From Tetrapyrgos nigripes (lineage: Eukaryota; Basidiomycota; Agaricomycetes; Agaricales; Campanellaceae): a stretch of 64,000 nt of DNA. Each line of letters starts with the position of its first letter. Position 1 is the stretch's first letter. The notes under the pieces were generated by a model, which worked only from the letters and a program-made list of their open reading frames with translations, was not told the origin of the DNA and made no database searches. Where the stretch lies: the NCBI GenBank assembly GCA_013368315.1, contig JAACJM010000110.1, positions 62,001 to 126,000 on the forward strand. Direction: 5' to 3'. Below are positions 55,365 through 64,000 of this stretch, in pieces. Position numbers and translations under genes: made by a program.

Positions 55365-57080
55365 GTTTTACTCAACAGTAAAGGGAATGACTAAGGAAAA
55401 GACCCTGAAGAATCCTCCATCCTTGCAGTTGGTTCCTATCTCTGTAGTCGATTGAAGTGATCACACAATGTCTGCAAAGGATTGTGACTTGACTGTCCAC
55501 AGGGGTGAAATTAAATTTATTTTCTTGGTAGATGTAACAGAAATCAAAGGATGATGAGCCTCAGAAGACACTAGAGCCTGGAGCCAAGCTAGGTGGATAG
55601 ACCTGTTGGCCCCTTTGAAGTGCCAGTAACAGCAGCGACTAAAAAGCTACTCAACATTGGACAGATCTCTGAGGAAATGGCTGTGCACCTTGCAATGTAC
55701 TCCTTCTTAAGGCACCCTTCCGATTTGCAGAACTAACAAGCTGAGCCATGAGCATGTAAGATGTGATGAAATTGGAAATGAGTTGCGGAACAGATCCAAT
55801 GTTATGAATCCCAGTCAAAGGCCCTAGAGATATTGATGAGCCTAATAGGGAAAACTCTACAGATATGACTCACCAAGCAATGAACAGAGGATATCAAAGA
55901 CACTGATATGAGCTGACCCAGGTTGGTAGTGGACTGATGATGGGGTAAGTATGAACAAACCATAAGACTGGTAAGGCTTCGTTCAGGTACATGCTAGGTG
56001 GACGTATGTTCTATATGCATGGAGGAATAGAATTGTTTTAAGGAATTAGTGATAGAGTCGAATTGAATGAAAGGCAAGGGTTGTTTGTATTGGTACTCAA
56101 TGTTGAAATTTAGTTGTAGTGATAGGTGGCAGTCAAGTAGATTGTATTGGTTGATTGAATGATGTAGTTGGTAATGGTGGCGTGTCAGTGTTGTTGAGCG
56201 TGCTGATGTCGTTCTCTTAGAGAAAAAAGGTCAATGTTAAAGATAAAATTGCAAGCTAAGGCTTGTAGTAGAGCCTTAGTCTTTAAGTACTAGTACAGGT
56301 GAGAAATTTTTAAATAGTATACCCTTGTTTTTCTCCTCACTTCTTCCTCTTTCTCAACAATTAGTTACTGGCTGATCTTTTACTTGTTGCCTTCTTCACT
56401 TTTTCCCTTGCTTTCTCACCTCATTCCTTTTCTTTTTGCGCTCTAGGCCCCTTACTCATGTTTAAAGCCTGTTGTTTCTATTGGACATCCTGCATTGCAT
56501 CAACATGCAATCGTCCTCATTTTCCTGTGATGCCATACAATCCAATCCTTGTTCTTCGAGCTGTCAGTATCCTTTATTCACTACTATCCTGCCATTCCAA
56601 TGGCTTCCCCATTTATCTTCACTTTTCCCCACATTCAGTTTTCCATTCTCAGTATGTCCAGACCAATCTTTCATGTCTTGCAGCAATCCTAACACCTTGC
56701 ATCCTTCCTGGTTAGCTCATAACAGACACATTACAGAGCTTCGTTCTTGAAGCCTGAGATTTGATAGATTGGAAAACTGTACATTTTGGTTGACAGAGTC
56801 GTCATTGCCAGTTATTTCATGATTTCTGGCCATGGTGAGTTGAGTTACTCAATAGTGAAAATACATGAAGACATACCTGTAGCCTCCCCCTCCTCATTTC
56901 TACAATTCTTGAAGTGCCAGTCTGGAAACTGACCCTCCTTCCCTCCACCCTCTGTCATGACGTCTATATTTGGTACTATTTATTTCTTCTTATCTCCGTA
57001 TCCTCGGACCTTTACACCATTTGACTCTTGTTCCACATGCTACGCACCGGACCTTTCATTTCTCCGATACAGCTTTGATA
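55365..57080. other. No clear gene
   Basis: Nothing could be assigned. Two overlapping plus-strand frames at 56458-56750 are Ser/Cys-rich but have no motif. Confidence 0.35.
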
Positions 57081-57086
57081 CAGCTT

Positions 57087-57160
57087 CTTGACAGCTTCCT
57101 TTACAGCTTCCTTTACAGCTTCCTTTACAGCTTTCTTTACAGCTTTCTTTACAGCTTTAC
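57087..57160 (+). repeat. 12-bp minisatellite
   Basis: About six units of CAGCTTCCTTTA, with later units CAGCTTTCTTTA. In one plus frame it reads FLYS repeated and on the minus strand VKEA repeated. No gene context is seen. Confidence 0.9.
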
Positions 57161-57394
57161 TGTTACATATATAAACCCCACCCTGACACCTGGTTCCCCA
57201 TCTTGACCTCTTCGTCATTGGGACCAGGTGTGTATTCCCCTTTTCATTACTTCTTTCACCTTTACTGATGGGCACTGTAGTTCCAGTACTTACTGCTGTC
57301 TGTTAGGTATTTAATACATTCTTCGTCGTTGGGACCAGTTCCAGTACTTACTGCTGTCTGTTAGTCAAGTCAAGCCCGTAGCCCCTTGTTATCG

Positions 57395-58638
57395 CTATCT
57401 AAGCGCTCGCCTCTTTGTGACACCCTCATGGAAACAATTATCAATGGTGTGACCAACTTGACGACAATTCAGATTAGTGCATATGGGCTTTGGACCTGTA
57501 GTTGCAGCCAAAGCCTGAGCCACAGGTATACCCATGGAACCAAGTCCCTCACCCAACCTCTCCTGGTCCTCATTGATAATCTTCACCTCTCAAACCAACC
57601 TCAACTCCACATCATCAATGGTCAAAGTCCCCTTTGAACTCTTCAGTGATACAATAACTGAATGGAATTCTGAAAACCTGCGCAGGCCCCAAGCATAGTG
57701 GCAATAATTGTGAACTCGTTCGAGCTAGTGTTGTGCATGGCTCTACTCAACTCTGGTTAAGCTGATGAGTTGAGCTGTTATATAGTCAAGCCAAGTCAAG
57801 TAAATGTAAGCTGGCTTGTATTAATTGGCTTCAGCTCACTTGCAGCCCTAGTCATGTCCACTGATTCATGTCATTGGCTGTCTCAAGCTGTTTCAAAAAT
57901 TGTCTTAAGACTGCCCTACATCCTTACTGAGCAAGTCAGACAATAGGGTATATATTTTTCTCACTCTAGAGATCCTAAAAAGACCTGATAAGTGCCAGAA
58001 AGTCTCTTTTGTAATGTCATCTCACTATTCAGATATTGACCCTGAATAATATGTTGTACAATTATATTGTAGAAATATGTTACAACTCTATTAGACAAAA
58101 AGCTGTCAGCTCACACTGGCTTGAGTCAAGTCAGTGCACTTTTTTTGCAGCTCTAGACCCGAGTCATTGATTTGATGAGTTAGAGCTGTTGGGAGCTGAG
58201 CTGGTGCAACACTAGTTTGAGCTCATCAGCAATTGCACAAATCTTCCTGGTCACAGTTGACATCTGAACATCCCATCCAGTAAACCTGACAGCATTGAAA
58301 CGACGCCAAGCTCATACTCCTCCACCAACTCCAGAGTCACCATAAACAGAGTGAACATGTGCCCACAAGCCTGCCAGATCCTCCTGGTATTCATTGGCAT
58401 GACCAAGCACAGAATAATCAAGCTGAGCAAAGAGAAAGTTGGTGGTGGCATTCCAACAGCCATGCCAAGCCTTCCACAGCTTGCTGTTCCTCCCAGTCGT
58501 CAGCTCAACATCTACTCCAGTCAACATATCCAATAATCCCTTCCCACAGGCAGCAACAGTTGTGTGCAAAGCCCAAACTGCAAAGTTCTCCTCCCCCAGA
58601 AGTTTGCACAAGTCTCGGTTGTCTTTAGTCATAGTCAC
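57395..58638 (-). pseudogene. Ty1/Copia gag relic
   Basis: On the minus strand 58638 onward reads KLLGEENFAVWALHTTVAAC and QLDYSVLGHANEYQEDLAGL, typical of the Copia gag N-terminus. After a frame change RFTGWDVQMSTVTRKI reaches 58223. A 489-bp element interrupts here. The frame resumes at about 57650 and includes the knuckle CTNLNCRQVGHTIDNC, then stops at 57395. No protease, integrase or RT follows, so the element is an internal-deletion derivative. Confidence 0.75.
57726..58214. mobile_element. hAT-type MITE in Copia gag
   Basis: Ends TAGTGTTG and CAACACTA are inverted. Flanks GTTCGAGC (57718-57725) and GTTTGAGC (58215-58222) are an 8-bp duplication with one transition. The ends match those of the inner hAT at 60056-63125. 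The interior is GAGCTG-rich and has no coding capacity. Confidence 0.85.
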
Positions 58639-58639
58639 A

Positions 58640-59813
58640 GGTCATAAGTCATGGTCAGTCAGCCGGTCTGGAGGTCTGGAGGTCACAGGTCACACAGTTC
58701 ATGAGTCACAAGACAGTCAGTTCAGGTTGGTTGGTTAGTTGGTCAAGGGTCACAGGCTAATGATAGTGATTTAAGAGTTTCAAGTAAGCAACAAGCGCAA
58801 GAGAATGAAGTTAAAGCACAAGCAAAGGGCCCATAACCTGTCAGAAGGTGGTAATTCAGGGCGGAAAACTAAAATATATTCAGAGTAAAAGTACGGTATA
58901 TATACTAAAATGTAAATCAAATAAAGATAAGAGAAAGCAGTAATCAATGGGTATCTAGGAGTCTGAGGATGCACATGTCATCACTCTCAACAGGGGAATT
59001 AGCAGCTGCAGTGCAGAAGCGTCTATGACTCTATTCCGAGTCTCTGTGGATGTGTGTTGCAGGCTGTCTTGGAGCTTATCTGGTTTCATTAAGGTGCAAA
59101 TGGGCTCTATATTCTGGATTGTGTTACAGTACATTTTACACTGGATTTTCTTTGATGATCATACTCGTTCACATACTACCCAATTATGTAGCCTATACTC
59201 CAAGCTCATCTCATCATCACTGGCTTCGATGCAATGCGAGCATGCAACATGTCATCCTCCTGGGAAAGCGTAAGAGTCCTATCCTATCCTGAGTTCCAGG
59301 ACAGTATTTGATCAGTGTCAATCAAGATTAATCAAGTGCCATATGTTCTGTCAGAAGTGCCTTTTAATCATTGTTATTTGGCGAAGTGGTTATGCTGTAA
59401 GTTTTCCCACCACAGGCCCCAAGGTCAAACCCCAGTTGTATTCTTTTTATTTTGCTCCTCTGTCTGGCTTCAGCTTTCTCTACTAGTGTTAGCCAATCCG
59501 TTAGAATCAAAGTGTCGTTGACAGTACCTCTATTCGCTTCAGTACTTATCAGGCAATAGATAAATCAAGAATTATCTGTACAATTTGATTTATCTACAAT
59601 TTATCTGTAATTTTTATACCCTACAGAGAGATAAAAGATAGTAAGGGTGTCACTACTTTGTATGTACTTGCAGTGATTGAAAGATGTGTGTAGTAGTAAC
59701 AAGAAAGAACATGCAAAGTGCTGAATGCGCAGTGCAAAAGCATTATCACAATATCCACACAAAAGATTACATAAGATAGGGGTAGGCGTCTGATTGGCTG
59801 TGGCGTATGTCCT
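58640..59813. other. No gene; possible tRNA-like relic
   Basis: Apart from the tRNA-like segment at about 59370-59445, no feature is seen. The region upstream of Copia gag (58640-58760) is rich in GGTCACAGGTCA-type repeats. Confidence 0.35.
59370..59445 (+). other. tRNA-like Pol III promoter segment (SINE relic?)
   Basis: TGGCGAAGTGGTTATGC resembles a tRNA A box and GGTCAAACCCC a B box, spaced about 45 nt, followed by a T-rich tail (ttctttttatttt). The acceptor stem does not pair convincingly, so this is not a functional tRNA. A decayed tRNA-derived SINE is possible. Confidence 0.3.
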
Positions 59814-60256
59814 GGCACATGCAAGGGGGTGGCGGAACAGATATCCGGCACATCACCTGGGGAGGGGGGGGTCCCAGGTCCTGTTAAAAATTTTTTTGGA
59901 CCCTCTCCAGGTGGGTGTCTCGATAGGTTCCCGAGGCCAAGGGTGACATGATACCAAGTTTTTCAGAGGTTTTGAAGTGTTTCCAGCTATTTCAGAATAA
60001 CAAATGTATCAATCATTTCATTTGAAATTGGTTTGAGGATATCTGAGGTCCTCCCTAGTGTTGCCGCGGGTCGGGTCAGTGCACAACTCGGGCCATCGCT
60101 TAACTTGGCTCGAGCCAAGCCCGAGTCAGCACGAGGCGCCTTCCAAATTTAGCACCCAGGTCCTGCAGGTACATCGTCGACTGACTTTTGAGCTGTATTC
60201 TATCACAGAAGTGTACAAATAGGTAGTTTTGAGTAGATACAAATACAAATCAGGAT

Positions 60257-61051
60257 CTAATGTGAATTATATGAAGCCTCTACAAGCCTCATAATGTCTG
60301 CAACCTGACCTTTGACCAACATATCTCTCAACTCATCAGTCTGTAGATCTGTAGTGGTCATTCCATCCTTAAAACCGTCGGATTCTGTGCAATATTTTTG
60401 GTCATTTTCTTCACCGAGCTCTGAGGGATTTGCAACCCAAATTTTGGTGAAATTAGGTCGATCATCACGGTACAAGGCCTTCAGGATCTGCAGGACCTCT
60501 ACCAACACAGAAGACATCCGAGTTCTTCTGTCCGTATCTGTCTCCTTACTGGAAGAGAAGACGCGTTCGCAAGGAACAGCAGATGCTTGAGCTGGGAGGA
60601 CGTCCAACGCGAGACGAAAAAGACTGGGAAACTTTCTTTGTAGTGTACTCTGAAAAGAGACTCAGTCTATGTATAGTCAGAGAATTGAAATTGAGATACT
60701 TACATTGTCCCAAAAATGAACGAGATCAATCCTGCCCTGAAGAACACCCTCACCAATCCAAGAAGCTAGTTCCTCCTTTGCCAATCGATGATCTTCAAGC
60801 ATTGCTTCATTTTCCCGCTCTTCATCTGACAAAACAGTGTCATGGGATTCGGATGTGTCGTCGAAAACTGAAGCCAAAGATGATGTTAAAGATAGAGAGG
60901 TTGAAGAGGTTCGGGATAGAGTATTCAAAGATTCTGTGAACTCGTCGAGATAATCAAAACCGGAATTTAAAGCTCGTGCAGCGTCAGAGCCACCAAAATC
61001 AATAGGAATGCGCCCAGGAACTTCCGATTGAGCCTTCTCATGGCGCATCAA
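60257..61051 (-). pseudogene. hAT transposase C-terminal fragment
   Basis: Transposase cuts and pastes the element, and the C-terminal hAT dimerisation domain is recognisable. An exon from about 61051 to 60704 ends with FWDN, then a GTAAGT...TTCAG intron (about 60703-60650), then KFPSLFRLALDVLPAQASAV, PCERVFSSSKETDT, and a helix ending LQILKALYR. It stops at 60257. The N-terminal half with the zinc finger and the first catalytic Asp residues is missing, and the 5' end is cut by the palindromic element starting at 61093. Confidence 0.85.
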
Positions 61052-61092
61052 CGTTCTGTGCTAAACGAGCTTGGAAGCAGGAGGAACGTGTT

Positions 61093-62237
61093 CACAGCGG
61101 GGCGCGGAGCATATTTGTCAGCCATTTTTGTGCATTCTTAAATGACGAATAGTTCACATGATTTTAGGTGAGATAAAATCCGTCGTATTTACTGCTAAAA
61201 AACCGGGTCGCAAAAGCTCAAATTATGCGCTTAAGCTTTTCCGTGCTAAACTTTTTAATCATTCGTGACCAAAAAAGGGAAGTAAATAGTATTCGAGTTT
61301 TGATTTGTAAGAAAATGCGCAAAAGGTATGATCAATATTTGTGTGCCGGATTCCGGCGAGTAAACTGAATTCACTGGGGCATTGAAAAACACGAACTTAA
61401 ATTACCGATTTTTCTCAACAGCCGGGCATACTCCATATGGAATATCGGCCTCAAATCGGTGCTATATGGAGTAGGTCCGGTGCCGAGCAAAAATCCGTCA
61501 TTTAAGTTTAGATTTTTCCCATCCGCAGTGCTTTTCCTTTTACTCGCCGGAATCCGGCACACAAATAGTGATCATACCATTTTCGCATTTTCTCACAAAT
61601 CAGAGTTCGAATACTATTTGCTTCCCTTTTTTGGTCATGAGTGAATAATAACCGGCGAAGCGCCGGCCCTGCGGGGCGGCAGAGCCCGCTACAACTCGCC
61701 GGTTCATCACTATGCTTTATGCCAACGCAAGAAACAGTTTGAAGTCTACAGGACGATATGTAACAAGGAATGCCCAAAGGCCATAGTACACTCGGTCTTT
61801 GCCCCCAACTCTCCAAAATATATGTTACATAAACAGGGGCCGAAACAAGAACAGAGCTGATCGCATACCTGTTACCATGAAACGTTAGAGGTGGCAAGGA
61901 GGTCTGAACTGTCATTGAAAAACAAAGAGCGTCGGATCGGGTCAAACCCACTGTACTGGGTCGATTTTGGTGCTGATGCCGCGGAGCGGAGTTTCGATTG
62001 AACCGGCCTGTTGTGCGCCGCGGCGTTGTGCGAATAGGATTGGTACCACAAGACCCACTACCTAAACGGTAGCGGGAAAAAGTTTAGCATGGAAAAACTT
62101 GAGCGCATAATTTGAGCTTTTGCGACCCCTTTTTTGGCAGCTAATACAATCAATTTTATCTCACCCAAAATCATGTGAACTATCCGTCATTTAAGTGCAC
62201 AAAAATGGCTGGCAAATATGCTCTGCGCCCCGCTGTG
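61093..62237. mobile_element. Long palindromic element, copy 1, with insertion
   Basis: Ends CACAGCGGGGCGCGGAGCAT and the inverse, with GTT on both sides (61090-61092 and 62238-62240). It matches 62296-63011 throughout, except for an extra stretch of about 430 bp at 61649-62076. It is inserted in the hAT transposase gene. Confidence 0.9.
61649..62076. other. Extra insertion inside palindromic element copy 1
   Basis: This GC-rich stretch begins accggcgaagcgccggccct, with a nearby tcgccggtt able to pair with its start, and ends ctaaacggtagcggg. It is absent from copy 2. No terminal repeat or clear duplication was found, so its nature is unknown. A minus-strand ORF (61508-61951) runs across the junction and is probably accidental. 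Confidence 0.6.
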
Positions 62238-62295
62238 GTTCTTTAGCGTGTATAGCCCCTAACAAGATCGTGAGTCACGAGCAATGACGCTGATA

Positions 62296-63011
62296 CACAG
62301 CGGGGCGCGGAGCATATTTGCCAGCCATTTTTGTGCACTCTTAAATGACGGATAGTTCACACGATTTTGGGTGAGATAAAATTGATTGTATTAGCTGCCA
62401 AAAAAGGGATCGCAAAAGCTCAAATTATGCGCTCAAGTTTTTCCATGCTAAATTTTTTATTCATTCATGACCAAAAAGGGGAAGCAAATAGTATTCGAAT
62501 TTTGATTTGTGAGAAAATGCGAAAAAGGTATGATCACTATTTGTGTGCCGGATTCCGGCGAGTAAAAGGAAAAGCACTGCGGATGGGAAAATCTAAACTT
62601 AAATGACGGATTTTTGCTCGGCACCGGACCTACTCCATATGGCACCGATTTGAGGCCGATATTCCATATGGAGTATGCCCGGCTGTTGAGAAAAATCGGT
62701 AATTTAAGTTTGTGTTTTTCAATGCCCCAGTGAATTCATTTTACTCGCCGGAATCCAGCACACAAATACTGATAATAACTTTTGTGCATTTTCTTACAAA
62801 TCAAAACTCAAATACTATTTACTTCCTCTTTTTGGTCATGAATGAATAAAAAGTTTAGCACGGAAAAGCTTAAGCGCATAATTTGAGCTTTTGCGACCCG
62901 GTTTTTTAGCAGTAAATACGATGGATTTTATCTCACCCAAAATCATGTGAACTATCCGTCATTTAAGAATGCACAAAAATGGCTGGCAAATATGCTCCGC
63001 GCCCCGCTGTG
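62296..63011. mobile_element. Long palindromic element, copy 2 (716 bp)
   Basis: This is a complete copy with ends CACAGCGGGG...CCCCGCTGTG and ATA on both sides (62293-62295 and 63012-63014). Each arm is about 350 bp. The centre holds the same CTCCATATGG core as the 210-bp MITEs. It is non-coding. Confidence 0.92.
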
Positions 63012-63313
63012 ATATTTGTTGCCGCCATGGCGTCAAGCCGTTGTGTTCCGGGTTTCCAGAAATGGTACTGAGCCAGGCCCGGGTCTGGCTCGCCAAGCGA
63101 GTCAGCTCGACCCGCAACAACACTAGTCCTCCCTCCCAATCTGGTTAGTAATGATCAATACATGTGACTTTATCTATATCTTATCAGGTAACATGTGACT
63201 TCAGATTTACCATATATGGAAGAAGAGGGGGGAGGGGGGGTCAGAGGGTCTCGCTAAATTTTTTTTGGAGGGGATGTATGGAATTTCTATTCCGCCACCC
63301 CCTTGGGCACATG

Positions 63314-64000
63314 TCCGGATTTGGACATATGACACGTCCAGACATATGCCATGAGCGATCAGTCACAGAAGTGATGCGTTAGCAGGTGCGGCGTAACAAC
63401 CTTGTTCTGGATTTGTTCATTCATTCATTCCGTCGTCATCAAACAATCATCAAGAGATCCTTGTGCACACTCAGGCACGCCAAACTTTGATTCGAAGAAG
63501 CATATGGGCGAAGATCGCTGTTACTTACTGTCTATCCAGGAGAGACTACGCCGCACCGAACTAACTGCAAGGAACTACGTGAACCCAATTACTGGATGCT
63601 GGAGGGCTCATGAACAGGGGAAGTGATGCAAAGGAACATCCAGACTCCCGCTCTCCTCTCCCGAGAGTTTCGAGACAAGCGTTTCTGTTTATCGAAACGC
63701 AATCGCAACTGCAATGGCAACTACCAAAATCCGGCGAGTCAATTGCATTTTCCGAGTAACGCTGGTACTTATCGAAGTACTGGTTGGATCCGGGTCTTCC
63801 CGTAAATCAATCAAGTTTTTTCCGAACAGACAAATAGGAGCTGCGCCCCATTGCTGTTGGTGATTACATGGAGAGAACTTCTGACGTCTCTAGATTCAAA
63901 TGTTCATAAGACCAGCTTTGAGCCACTATTCTCTCCCCACCTTCCCTTCACCCCCCCTCGGCCATCAGCTGTGGTTCATCTTGAACAAGTCTGCCTCAGT
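63314..64000. other. No clear gene
   Basis: Two plus-strand frames (63402-63626 and 63623-63805) are open but unrecognised. Nothing else is seen before the window end. Confidence 0.3.

Larger units (their letters stand above)
60056..63125. mobile_element. Inner hAT element with transposase fragment
   Basis: Ends TAGTGTTGCCGCGGGTCG and the inverse (CGACCCGCAACAACACTA) are bounded by GTCCTCCC on both sides (60048-60055 and 63126-63133). It contains the C-terminal transposase fragment and two palindromic elements. Removing those leaves about 1.2 kb, so it is an internally deleted derivative. Confidence 0.92.
59822..63305. mobile_element. Outer hAT-type element
   Basis: Ends CAAGGGGGTGGCGGAA and its inverse are flanked by GGCACATG on both sides (59814-59821 and 63306-63313). 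Without the inner hAT it would be only about 406 bp, that is, a MITE. Its ends are related to those of 36606-37356. Confidence 0.9.

Noticed and set aside
59370..59445. Functional tRNA gene
   Set aside because: A and B boxes are present, but acceptor and T stems do not pair well; kept only as a relic.
61508..61951. 147-codon ORF on minus strand
   Set aside because: It runs across the boundary between the extra insertion and the palindromic element, so it cannot be an inherited gene of either.
1..64000. CRISPR array, bacterial operon features, rRNA
   Set aside because: No regularly spaced identical repeats, no ribosome-binding sites or operons; intron-rich genes show the DNA is eukaryotic.

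Overview
The window looks like a transposon-rich stretch of an Agaricomycete (mushroom-forming basidiomycete) genome. Genes carry many short GT-AG introns of about 50-70 nt. The families found are characteristic of that group: caspase-p20 (metacaspase-like) proteins, a DUF6534-type seven-TM protein, LysM effector-like proteins, a RecQ-like helicase fragment, a chromodomain Ty3/Gypsy element, a tyrosine-recombinase (DIRS-like) retrotransposon and hAT elements. No rRNA, convincing tRNA or CRISPR array was seen. All assignments rest on motif reading and manual splice reconstruction; no database search was possible.

Layout. 1-2950: no supportable gene. 3021-8188: a divergent pair of caspase-domain genes; the minus-strand copy is intact (751 codons) and the plus-strand copy has lost its catalytic cysteine. 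8225-10950: two diverged copies of an unidentified unit. 12.5-13.9 kb: a truncated RecQ-like fragment and a small basic ORF, convergent, each preceded by the same inverted-repeat arm. 13.9-23.4 kb and 27.9-36 kb: three copies of a secreted epoxide-hydrolase-like gene (15848, 20274, 34588). The first two lie in a 4.4 kb tandem duplication and carry single-base frameshifts; only the third is intact. 25.1-26.7 kb: a broken Ser/Thr-rich secreted protein gene. 29.6-30.7 kb: a seven-TM protein gene.

36.6-63.3 kb is dominated by mobile DNA. A two-LysM gene (37.7-39.3 kb) and a one-LysM gene (55.0-55.4 kb), both on the minus strand, flank a DIRS-like element (about 39.3-52.6 kb). A complete 7779-bp Ty3/Gypsy chromovirus (41480-49258, 488-bp LTRs, GATAT target duplication) is inserted in its RT gene. 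Further right are a Copia gag relic with a small hAT element inside, and a four-level nest: an outer hAT (59822-63305), an inner hAT (60056-63125), two 3-bp-TSD palindromic elements, and an extra insertion in one of these.

Two decay patterns recur. Within otherwise open frames, nearly every nonsense codon is TGA or TAA where CGA or CAA would restore the frame, and the two Gypsy LTRs differ only by transitions, which suggests C-to-T deamination. Single-base indels in short homopolymers break several genes; these may be real or may be assembly errors.

The most promising unusual signals are the Gypsy element's apparent self-priming signal, its extra 3' Cys/His ORF and its AUG-less 5' ORF; a palindromic core shared by elements with different ends; and the loss of the catalytic cysteine in one of the paired caspase-like genes.
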